Source: Lutjanus erythropterus
Lineage: Eukaryota; Chordata; Actinopteri; Lutjaniformes; Lutjanidae
Assembly (NCBI GenBank): GCA_020091685.1
Contig: CM034599.1
Location: forward strand, 24,489,922-24,553,921
Direction of reading: 5' to 3'
Length of the DNA stretch: 64,000 nt
The position numbers were made by a program, and so were the translations under genes. Shown here in pieces: positions 37,777-48,309 of this stretch (positions are counted from its first letter, which is position 1; each line of letters opens with the position of its first letter). The notes below the pieces were generated by a model that saw nothing but the letters and a program-made list of their open reading frames with translations, was not told the origin of the DNA and ran no database searches.

Positions 37777-39047
37777 GCTGTCACTGATTGATGGAATCTT
37801 CCCTGATGGGTGAGACAGTCCTTTTTTCATACACGTAAATACATGAAACTCACATCTCCCTTTAGACAAACACCCCATTTCCCACTGACAAGTACCTGGA
37901 ACAGTACTCAATACCTTATTTCAATGCTAACAACTGTGACCTGAATATGTCGCTACCTATTCTCAGATTGCTACAATACCGGCCACTGAATGATGAGCTG
38001 CATTCTGAAGCGAAAGCCCAAATCATACTATGGATGCTGCAACAACTGCTGCTCTAAGCGATTCTGCACTGCTGGAGAACAGTTTTCTTTTCATTAGTGT
38101 GCAAACTGGTATCCTTATGAATTTTGTATAAAGTTGGACCAGACAGCTGACATTTTGGGGACCCATTAGTTGCCATATACCTTCAAGGTGCTTTACTCAT
38201 TTGGCTTCAAAGCCCAATTTTGGGGCCATTAGAGGTAGAATATGCAGCATTGTTTGTAAATGTGCCATTCAAAGTTGGCCCCTACTCCTCAGCTCAATAA
38301 ACAAGACAGGTAGAGAGCAAATTAAGAGAGTATGCACTGCTAGTGACAAAACAGGAATGTGAATCAAATAATTAAAGGCTTATTTTTTGATTGTTTCTAT
38401 GTGGCAACTTTCTAAAGCGCAAATAATCATGCAAACACTCTGCACAACAGCAGATTTTGTATGAATACAAGCCGATGCAAATCTCAGTCTGCTCTGCCTG
38501 AGTGTGTATGTATGTCTCTTGAAGAGCAGAGGAAAGAGACAAAGAATGTGATGTAACCGCTGGTCGCTACGAGTCCCAATCTCAAAACCAGTGCACTGTA
38601 TTGGCTGGGGGTTTTACACCACTGCCAAACAGGCTGAAGCCCAGAAACATCCTGGGGACAGCTGAATGAGAAACTAATGAAATACAGACAGCAGACAGGG
38701 TTTGTGCAGATAAAAACACCACCACACACTTCTAGTGGGTCATAAGCGATGATATAGGGGGATTATGTCAAGATGAGTCTATTGGGATTTTTATTTAGCT
38801 AAATGCTGCATGGAATGCCATTAACACCTAAATAAAATGTTATACTGTGGAACAAAGAGAACATTTTCATTTTGCCTATTTAAAGGCATTTGATACAGAG
38901 GATGAACAAAATCCCTACCATCAGTGGACAGGTCATGTTGCCTCACGGCAGAAAGATCCTATTTAAATCTTGTTTCTGGCCCATTTATTATAGTAAGGAG
39001 CTGACATTGTGTTCACGCAAGTTTTCTCTCACAGGCCAATTGACCTG

Positions 39048-39190
39048 AAGACTTAAAGTTGCCCTAGATGAGAGTCTGAATGATTCTCAGGACCGCTGGT
39101 TTCCCTTATCTTAATCCTTTCACTGAACGCATGCTAGAATAGGCTCCAGACCCTGTGACCTTGAATAGCAATAAGTGGCTCAATAAAATG
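39048..39190 (+). mobile_element. Fish SINE/LINE-tail repeat fragment
   Basis: AAGACTTAAAGTTGCCCTAG, GAGTCTGAATGATTCTCAGG and GAATAGGCTCCAGACCCTGT followed by GACCTTGAATAGCAATAAGTGG match a widespread teleost repeat whose core is TAAATTGCCC...GGGATAGGCTCCAGCCCCCCGCGACCCTG...GATAAGCGG. Orientation is taken from that core. The head of the element was not recognised, so this is a 5'-truncated copy. Confidence 0.65.
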
Positions 39191-39194
39191 CCTG

Positions 39195-41019
39195 GCTGCC
39201 TAGTGTATATTCAGGTCCTGATATTAGAACAAAAAAAAAAACTTAAAAGTTAGAATTAAGGGTAATCATCTCTTAAGCATTTCTCAAAGCATTAACAGCC
39301 AAGAAAGTCCAACCAAAGTGCAACTTCAAGATTGATGAATTGAAAAATGTGGAGAAGTGACAGAGTGTGAATATTGATGGGATATGATGTAGGTTCAAGC
39401 AGACCAGCCAGTGTTTTGAGTGTGTTCAAGTGTGATATGGTGTCTATTGGATGACTATATTTAGTCGCTCCCAAAGCTGTGACGAGGTTTGATTCCTCTG
39501 TGCTTCGTTTTAAATGGACTCTTCTAAAAGAATTATCTGCTGTCACTACAATTCTCTATGGACACTGAAGACCGTATAAAACCCTTCATCCCCCATACAC
39601 ACACACACACACAAAACATGCACACACAATCACAGCGTTCACACACACATGGGCTACCACTTCATTTGTGCGCTCACAGCAAAGACTGTTGTGCACACTT
39701 ATGTATAAAAACACCAAAAACTTTAACTTCTTTTCACTAATAATATAACCAGAAGGTAAATGATGACATAAACAAACAATAAGATCAGAGCTTGTGTTAC
39801 TGCTAAGTATCAACTGCAGTGGAAACAACCACAGTAGCCGTTCATGAGATGGAAACAGTTTATCCTAACAACTTATATCAACACAATGGGTTAGCAGTAT
39901 ATGCTTTGTGGGGAGACATTAGACATGCCTCTCTTATTGTGCAGCATATCCTGCTCTGCAGTCCTACACCAATTTTCTCAACCACCGCTGCACTGTTGTG
40001 TTAAACGTTAAATCAATCTCTTCTGTTTTGTGTTGTTTGTTATGACACTTTCTCTCAGCTCACATCCAGCTTTCCTGGACCTCTGACACCTCACAAATAG
40101 AATTTTACTGAGAGAGCTGAGCGGGTGAAAGAGGGAGAACGACGCAGAGATAGAAAGCAAGAAAAAGACAGCGTACGAGGGAAAATGCAGTGGAGAGCTG
40201 AAGAACAGGGTGAGGAGACAGATATGACAGAGGAAGCAGGGAAATAAGGCAGAGAGAAACAGAACAATGAGGACGAAGGATGAAAAACTCACAACAAAGA
40301 AAACAAATAGCTGATGTTGTGCTTACATTTCCGTCTCTCCATTTATCAACCCCTGGCATTCTCCCACAGTGATTAACTTTGTTCTCTAATGCTTTGTAGT
40401 TCTTCCTGTCAAAGCATTTCTTTTTTCACGTTTAGGGCAAAAAAAACAAAAAAAAAACAAGATGATTTTGATGTTGCTTTCCATTGCTGTTTGCCCCAAG
40501 CTGGCGACCTTGGCTTTGAAAATTATGCAGTTGAAAATCTTTGAAAAGTAAACAAGAGAGACTAACAGAGGAAGGGAATAGAAAACAGATGCCGGGACAT
40601 GACAGAGGTGCTGAATTTGACTTCGGGAAACAAAAAACATTGACATGCTGAAATGCAGCCAGCATGGGGTTGATGTTGTATAATTGGGGAAGACTGTTCC
40701 AGATGGATTCACACCCATATATACCTCCTTAAACCCACCAAGGACAAGCACAGACACCACCTACATGTACAAAAGCACCTCAAATTTAAAAATATCTCTC
40801 CCGCCATCAATATTAATCACTCTATTTTAAACCAAGACACATGTTTGCTCGCACACGTCCATAAACAGAGCAGAGAGAACTGAATCATGAGGAAGACGGA
40901 GGTGCTCTACAAAGACTGAATAACAGTAGCTAGCTGGTGGATTGCCAGGGACAGCGAGTGAGCGAAAGGAAAAGAGGAGAGGAGAATTTGGATTAAAAAT
41001 AGGTGCAGATAAGTGCTAC
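39195..41019. other. Anonymous non-coding stretch
   Basis: No gene recognised. A short (CA)n lies at about 39598-39613, and a purine-rich GAGAGAG/AGGAAG tract at about 40105-40290 underlies overlapping minus-strand frames of 94 and 84 codons. Confidence 0.5.
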
Positions 41020-41485
41020 ATTTACATGCGCACACAAAACCAGGTTATTGGGAAATCAAGTTAAGGCAGGGAAAGGGAAAATGCCTTTACATCCTCTAAA
41101 TGCAGGTTACTGTAAAACCTGTGTTTACATGCAACGGGTCAGTAATCACATTTATTCCACTACTACTGTTATATAACACTCCCCCTTACTATTTTTGAAC
41201 CAACACTGGAACATTTTGACTATATTAGTTATATACATGACCATATTAAAGTACAGTACTGCCAATGTCATATATACTAATATCTCATATATATATATGC
41301 TGCAGCATGAAGCAGCAGCTTTTTTTCTTTTTGATGATACCATTTCACAACTGATGGTACAACTAATGGCTTTCTCTTAATCCCTTACCCCTTCAGGACA
41401 CCATGTTTCTTGTTTTCATGAGGTTTCAGAAATTACATTACTGCAGGAAGCCAACAATAACAAGGTTTCCTGAGTGCTTGTAAAC
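41020..41485. mobile_element. Possible fold-back/MITE element with long imperfect inverted ends
   Basis: The left end reads ATTTACATGCGCACACAAAA and continues CCAGGTTATT. The right end, read on the minus strand, is GTTTACAAGCACTCAGGAAA then CCTTGTTATT. These align over about 29 bases at roughly three quarters identity. The left arm carries a second TTTACATGC word near 41123. No duplication could be fixed and there is no coding capacity. A resemblance to fish repeats with recurring TTTACATGCA words is from memory. Confidence 0.4.
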
Positions 41486-42764
41486 ACACAGGGAAAGTCA
41501 GAAAGAAACATACAAAGATAGTGGCTCAAGAGAAGAGAACAGTAAAGCATGCATATACAGAGCTCGCCTTGATCTATTATTATCTCATTCTCTTCTCATA
41601 AAGCATTTAAATTGTTGCAGTCATGTCTGATGATATTCACCACTCTTATTTCAACCTATATACTCATTGTTAAACCTTCCACTGATACCTTACTCTTCTC
41701 TGTAGTTGTGATTTATTCAGTAGCACAGGGGGCGTCATAACATCCCATAACAAACATTGCAAAGCACGCTGAACTCACCTTCAGATTGCAGTCCAGTTAA
41801 CTACTACCATATCATCAACAGTGAGGCTCGTTGTCATTCTGTCATACTTTTAGATCGCTATAAGTTTGCAAAGAGTCAAGCTCTCTGCTACTTCATGTTA
41901 TCAAATTGACATATTTATGTATCTTCTGGTACAGTTTGTAGATTGCTTTTGCTTCCAACTGGCCTCTGTTTGTAGGTACATCTCTGAATTCATATGAGAA
42001 TTAAAAAAAAAACTGTAAAATGTCATACATACTCAAACATAATTTCCATCTATGGGCAAACTGGAAACTTTGCTGAAAGTCATGGACAATCCATCACACG
42101 AGTCTTATGTTTTCTTTAATGCACGGCAACTCCTTGAACACAAAAGCTCAATATATGTACACACATGCACACACTCACTAAAGAACAAGGGTGAGAAACA
42201 CAGAATAAAAAAAACAGGATATTCAGCCTGACCACACCACAGTAAGCTTGTGGTAGGGGTAAAGGGCAAACATTGTCAAGGGGTCTGTGTTCGGTCTAGA
42301 AATGCCAGCTTACAACAGTAACAAATGCCATTCTAGTAGGTAAGATTACTAATGGGCATATCACAAACTTAACACTGACAGTTCAAACACTATGGAGTCA
42401 CCAGTTGCGTTATTGACCTCATGGGACAGTTTTAGCCTGTATGTGACTTTCACAGGGAGCATATGTTATGTGCATGATTCAAGAATATACATTCATTAAA
42501 GGGGCATCTGAAGAGCACTGTCACATTTGTAAAACAACTGTCACAGAATCATAAAATGTAAAAACCTCATCTTAATGTGTTAAAAAAAACAGTTTAAAAG
42601 ACTGAAACGTAAACCAGGCAGCCACTAGTAAACTAGTAATTCTTTCACATTGCAAGGAGTCATTTGATTCAAGGTTCTTACTTACATATTCTAGGAAATG
42701 TCTGGCTTTGGTAACTGGCGGTATGAAAAAATAAAAACACATTTAGCAAGCTCACAGGTAAAAT
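41486..42764. other. Anonymous non-coding stretch
   Basis: No gene or repeat recognised. Confidence 0.5.
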
Positions 42765-43392
42765 TATCATTCAGGTGGAGCAAAATGCAGACAAGCAGGA
42801 GAACAGGAGGAGTTTAGTGATTTATAGACCAAAATGTAGATATTTAAGCTTACTGTATCATAAGACAGGTAGGGGTTGAAACTGGGGAGGCAGTCCCAAC
42901 AAGGAAATTTATCAAAAGGAGTTAGGGAAAGAATGCAATGGATCAAGCAGAAGGTCAGGCACGCAGGTAGAGATAGGGCTTATGTACAGGGCCAGGGAAC
43001 AAGGTACCTGATGCAGGTAAAGGTCCAAGTTCAGGTTTGGGCTCAGGTAACAGGGTGACAGATAGGAGAGGCTCCCAAGCAATGACACAAAGCAACACAG
43101 ACAATCTATCAAGGAGTGAGTGGAAATGGGCTGGTGAACAGTGCAGGGCCAAAAAACGGAAAGTGACAACAGGTGAGCAGGTGGATGAGGAAGGTCAGGT
43201 GACTGGGACTGGAGGGAAAGAGGTTACAACAGGGCAGGAGGAAGTGGCTGGAGTCAGAGTCAGTGAGATGACTGGGACAGGTGGAAAAGTCAGAGGGCGA
43301 CTCATGGACAGGCAGAAATGAAGGGACCTGGGGAAGTGAAAATGTGGCTAAAGAGAGGGCCAGCCAAGTGGAAAGTGCTAAACCATGACTGA
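42765..43392 (-). mobile_element. Possible solo LTR of a fish LTR retrotransposon
   Basis: Read on the minus strand, the segment starts near CAGTCATGGTTTAGCAC. It continues through C/T-rich sequence with CACCTG, CCTGTT and CCTGACCTTC words, and ends near TTCTCCTGCTTGTCTGCATT plus TTGCTCCACCTGAATG. That layout (TGTCATGG-like start, pyrimidine-rich body, CTGCTTGTCTGCATTTTG near the end) resembles gypsy-type LTRs in fish genomes. An AATAAA-like GATAAA sits near 42910. No internal gag/pol sequence, primer-binding site or clear 5-bp duplication was seen, so a solo LTR is an inference. The frames here of 94 codons or fewer are compositional. Confidence 0.4.
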
Positions 43393-44290
43393 TCTTTTCA
43401 AAGACAAATTACTTTACAATATCATGCTTGCGTTTCCTAGATATGGGATAGATATGGGGTTGGTTGTATTATTTCACTCCATTTTCATCTTCCTTTTAGA
43501 AACATGCAGTCTGTATCTGCTTCCATCATGATTCTTTTATCTGGTGTGGAATCCATTAAACAACAGACGTGGAGTTTTGCTTACAGCGGCATCTTCAACA
43601 GCAGTCTCAAAACACGTCGAATTCAATTTAGTTTGGTTTGTATTGCTGCCGGGTTGCTTTGGGTTGCATGTTCACTATAGCACCACAAGTTTTTTGGGTT
43701 TTTTTTTCTTCCCTTCAGAAATTCTAACAGCAAAACACAGTATTAAGTCTCCTAAAAAAAAGTGTCACTGGCTGCCTCTTCCTCACTTTCCTAACCATAG
43801 CCTTTCTTTATTCTTCTAAATCTGTGGCTGATGACTATTTGCATGTCACTGCGATATAATCTGCAGGTGCAGTTAATGTACTGTGAGAATGCTTTTGTCA
43901 CAGCTTGGGAGAGTTTTCAGATTATCTCACTCAGACACTTAAGAGCTGTCAATGAATATTATAAATTTGATTATGTAATAGGAATTGTAGAAAAAAAAAC
44001 TGCACAAAAAAACAGCAGATTTTAAGAGAAAATGTGGAAAAGTTGTTCAAAAGGGGTGAGATTCTGTAGGTTTATAGCAGCGCTCATACATTTTCATTGT
44101 AAAATGGCATTTTAAAATGAAAACAATCTCTGTTCAGACAAGCATTTTGTACCGTTTAAAAAATAATGCCCTACTGACAGACAGAGAACATTACTTTCAT
44201 TGATTGAAAATTAAATGTAATGTTAGGTCAAGCTGAACGAGTGACTAATTCAACAACAACTGTGTGGTAATGAAGGCAGAGAGAGTGATT
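43393..44290. other. Anonymous non-coding stretch
   Basis: No gene or repeat recognised. Confidence 0.5.
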
Positions 44291-44298
44291 TTTGCCCT

Positions 44299-44430
44299 TT
44301 GAGCAATCTAAAAAGTCCAGTTTGGAAATACTTCAGATTTTGGTCAGATGGCCAAATTGTGGAAAGTTGTATACAAGCTATCATAAGCTATCAATTACAT
44401 CATGTCACTCTGTCTTTAAATGTATTACGG
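44299..44430 (+). pseudogene. Possible BED-type zinc-finger relic (hAT transposase-like)
   Basis: The frame reads SNLKSPVWKYFRFWSDGQIV at its start, which resembles the first half of a BED finger in hAT transposases (K-S-x-V-W-x-Y-F-x-F). It is followed, after loss of the CxxC segment, by SYQLHHVTLSLNV, which could be a damaged ...YHxNTxNLxxHL second half. The metal-binding cysteine pair and the final histidine are missing, so it cannot be a working finger. The open frame runs on to 44640 without further similarity. It could be chance: the match is about 12 residues, judged by eye. Confidence 0.35.
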
Positions 44431-44639
44431 TTTAAGATATTATTTTATTTGTTTAATTTGCAGTGTGTAGGTTTGTCATATGTCTACGCTGAAATAAATG
44501 TATCTATACAAGCAGTCGTGTCTTTTGTTGTATATGTTTGCTCTCTGCAGAAAAATAGAACCTTTGTGTTTTCAGAAGGAATAACTGAAAACAATATTTG
44601 GCCAATTTTGACAACACTAATGCACTTAGATGACCTGTA

Positions 44640-47600
44640 GAAACCGTCTGCCTGCTTTTCCTTTTTTTCTGTTTGGTGAAATGATAGAGCAGACTGACAC
44701 GATACAATCATATATCTTATAGTTTTAATATTAATTCATCCATTTTAATATTAATCTGTTAATGACTTATTCATTCTAATTGCCCTCAGTTCTCCTCAGA
44801 TCTTTTTAACTTTCCTTTTTCATTTTCTCATTTCTCATTCCAAATATCTCTCTATGTCTTACCTCCTTCAAACCATTCACATCTTCTCCATCTCACTTTT
44901 CTTTTCTCATCTTCCTCTGCTCAGCGCCCCTCATCTACCCTCTTTTTCTCTCCCGCCGATATCAATCTAAAACTGGTCTTCTGGCAACTTTTGGTTGAGA
45001 AACTGAACTGAGCAGAGCAGAAACTGAACTGTTCTACCACTGATGACAAAGAGAGTTATGAAAAGTCCACAGTTAACTAAAAGTGACTAAATAAATTGCC
45101 GGTATTTACACCAGAATCCTGAGTTTGGATTTAGTGCCCTCTGAGGCCTCAACCTGTTTACACCCAGTGGTCAGTAAACACAGGGAGGAGAGAGGAAGGA
45201 CGACGCTACTCTAGAGGCAATCAAAATTTAATCCAAATACGATAGGAAACTCTGGGTAATCAGGTAAGCCGGGAATAATAAACAAACTGAAACTAAATGA
45301 AAGATTTTTCCCTCCATAAGAATGCCTTACTTTCTCAAATGTCAAACTATTAATTTCAGTACAAATTTAGCATGCTTCGTTGGCATTACTGTTGTTAAAT
45401 TAACATCTTATTGAATTAGAAAATGTTATACAAGTTGTATTTGATTACTTCCTATTAAAAATGGGTGTGACGCACGGTTAGCACAGAGATTAAGTTTCAC
45501 AAAGCAATCATCAAACACGTGCAGAGAGACAGAGCCAATATTGCTCCGATTTGAAAGCCAATTTTTGCTGTGTAACTGTGTAAATCTGTGAGGTCACTGA
45601 GGCCATTTTCTTATTTCCTCTCTAATGCTGACTCTAATAACTATTTGATTCTTCTTGTTCTTTTTAAATGTCAATTTCAACTTATTTTTATAACATGACA
45701 TTTGATCACACTTGTTCATTATAGAACATGCTGCATATATGTACACATCTCAATGCATATCTCTACCTCATGACTAGTGTCACTCATATTTACCTATTTT
45801 CCATTTCTATCTACTTAATTACTGCTTTAGTCTTTTCTGTAAACAAGTCTTATCCTCATTCCTTTTACTTCTCCTTTTCACCAGCTTATCTTCCACTCTC
45901 ATCAAGTCATTTCAAGGAGCACTCCTGTTGCTTAGTTACTTATAAGAAAACCACATTGAGAAATCATCTGTAGCATCTGTTTAGCACAACTGGAAAACAA
46001 TTACAATTTTGGGATGAATGGAAGCAATTAGACAAAGTACAGGTAACATAATGACATAATTACAGTTTTACCTGGTTTCAAAGTGTAACTGCAAACTAGC
46101 AATTTAATTGTGTTTCTTGCTATTTTCTGTGCTTGCATCATAAGCTACGCAACTGAAGTGGAAAGAAATGACTAGAGAGGGGAGATGCTTTGTATACTGT
46201 AGGCATGTCACTCATAGACATAAGGTTGAATATCAGTAAAGGGTTGCTTGGTGAGGTGGGCTATTGAGTCACATTATTATCTGCGTTCCCTTCCCTAAAA
46301 TGGCTCATCTCAGACGTCTACAATTTTGTGTGAAACTTTTGTTGTATCTGCCTTTGACTAAGAACCAGCCAGTTTGACATTAAACTAACATTTTGCATTG
46401 CTAAAATTCCCTCCTAAGTATTGAAGACATCCAACTGATCGAATCGTGTTTCTCTTTTTGCCCTATAGCTATTTTCACTCCAGGAGGTATACAAGTAGAG
46501 CATGCTATTAGTCTATAACTCTGCTTTTGAGAGATGCATCATGATGGACGCATATGCTACTGAATATGACATCTTATCTGCATACTATGTCCGACATCAG
46601 CAATCCCCAATCTCTCTTTCTCTCTCTGCCGTTCTACTTTACATTCCCTGTCCTTTTCTGAGCAGTGTGGTTTAATTTCTTCCCCGTCAACTCCTGGCTC
46701 GGTTTCGATGCTTTATTTATCACTGTAACCATGGGATTATTCTGTGCAATGTGGGTATTATAAAGTGCATAAGAAAAGTTTTCAATTAAAAAAAATGAAA
46801 AAAGAGAAGTTTTCAAAGATCGTGAAAACTAAAACTCTCATTGTTTCTCTTTATTTAAAGAACGGAGCTCATAAATGTCTTATGAGCATCTGCCTTATCT
46901 CAGCAAGGCCTGAATAAGAACTGAAGGAGCTGGTAAATTATTTCTGATGTCTTCATAAGGAAAAGAAAGACCATGTAGCTGTATGAAGCAAATTAGGGCT
47001 GTGCACTGTCACAACACTGTACCACTACAGTAATGGGGGTCACATTATAATAACATTTGTTTTGGCACTGCTGTGCGGGGAGTATATGCAATATGTTACA
47101 CATGCACGTAATTTGCTTTAAATTGACAACTAATGCAATGTGTCTACTACTATCACTTTATTAGGTCTGATAAAGGAATAGATTGAGAATAACTCTCTAT
47201 TGGGTAGAATGAATGCAAAAAATATACATACAGGTATTTGTGCTGGTCAGTGAACACAATGCAAACTTCTTGATCTTCTTGATGTCCATTTAACAATATG
47301 GTAAAAGTGGAAGAATCCACATTGGAACAGCTTTTCAGGGCTGGTTATAGTCTCATGGCAACAGTGAGACTAAAATGTGCCCATGTTCTACTTTCCTGAG
47401 TCACAGCAAATATGGCTGTGTCTACAGTAAATAACAGAAGCAAAGCAGTAGCGCATGTGCCAGTAACATTCATGCAGTGCAAAGTGCAGGTTTTGTGTCA
47501 GGGATTGCCTGGCTTTGCACTCGCTTTCCCTGCCTGCTCAAACCATGTCAAAAACGAATGGTGCAACGCAAAGTCACATCCTGAGCTATTTCCATGTCTC

Positions 47601-47834
47601 GATCAACCGATACATGCACCCAGAGATCCCACTAAAATAATCTAAGATCAATGATCTTACATAGGAGAGGACATTCTGTGGTGGATCTGCTCCAGACATT
47701 TTTATCATGCTGTGATGCAAAAATAAATGTTTTCACTGAATAAAAGAAAAAGCTAATTGATTTGCTGTATCTAATATATTCCTTCTGAACCAAACCGTGG
47801 GCTGCAATCTTTCTGTCCATCTTTGAGCTAAGAT
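44640..47834. other. Anonymous non-coding stretch
   Basis: No gene recognised. Positions 44790-44960 are pyrimidine-rich. ATTAGGGCTGTGCACTGTCA at about 46992 recalls a hAT terminus, but no partner end was found. Confidence 0.5.
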
Positions 47835-47838
47835 TTAA

Positions 47839-48302
47839 GGGGACAGTTCACCCCCAAATCAAAAAAATCATATTTTTCATCTGGTCTGTAGTGCTATTTA
47901 TCCACATAGATTGTTATGAGTTGTTGAGTTTTGGAAATATCAGCAGTGGAGATGTCTATCCTCTCTTGAATATAATGGGAATAGATGGTACTCTGCTTTT
48001 GGTGCCCAGAGTGCCACAAAAATAAATTTTAAAAACTCAAAAGCAATGTCTCCTTCCAGCAATCATGACGTGGTTACTTGAGGTACTCCATAGACCATAT
48101 TGTGAGTAGTTTCATGAAGGAACTAGTTAATCAAATTGATTTTTTGGCACTTTGAGCACCACAAGCTGAGTGACATTAACTCCCATTATATATGTGAAAA
48201 GGCAGGTATCTCTATGGCTAACATCTCCAAAACTCTTCAACTCACACCAAAAGAATCTAGATGGATAAATACCTACTTTTGATACTGGAGTGAACTGTCC
48301 CT
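47839..48302. mobile_element. TTAA-flanked fold-back element with GGGACAGTTCACC ends
   Basis: Flanked by TTAA at 47835-47838 and 48303-48306. It starts GGGGACAGTTCACCCC and ends GGAGTGAACTGTCCCT, inverted repeats matching at 14 of 16. The two arms stay complementary well inward: CTAGATGG/ATAAATACC on the right answers GGTCTGTAGTGCTATTTATC plus CACATAGAT on the left, and GCACTTTGAGCACCACAAGC answers GCTTTTGGTGCCCAGAGTGC. The whole copy can therefore fold into a long imperfect hairpin. I recognise it as an abundant teleost repeat. TTAA footprints fit a non-autonomous piggyBac-type element. No transposase frame. Confidence 0.85.
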
Positions 48303-48309
48303 TTAAAAA

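Larger units (their letters stand above)
36264..39047. other. Anonymous non-coding stretch
   Basis: No gene recognised. A (CATC)n tract and a two-unit duplication are listed separately. CA-rich patches occur near 37076-37090. Confidence 0.5.

Noticed and set aside
39819..40004. Short + strand frame beginning METTTVAVHEMETVYPNN
   Set aside because: Reads fairly protein-like, but it is 61 codons with no homologue I recognise and no splice or promoter context.
46992..47050. TTAGGGCTGTGCACTG as a hAT terminus
   Set aside because: Only a dozen bases fit, and no inverted partner or 8-bp duplication was found.
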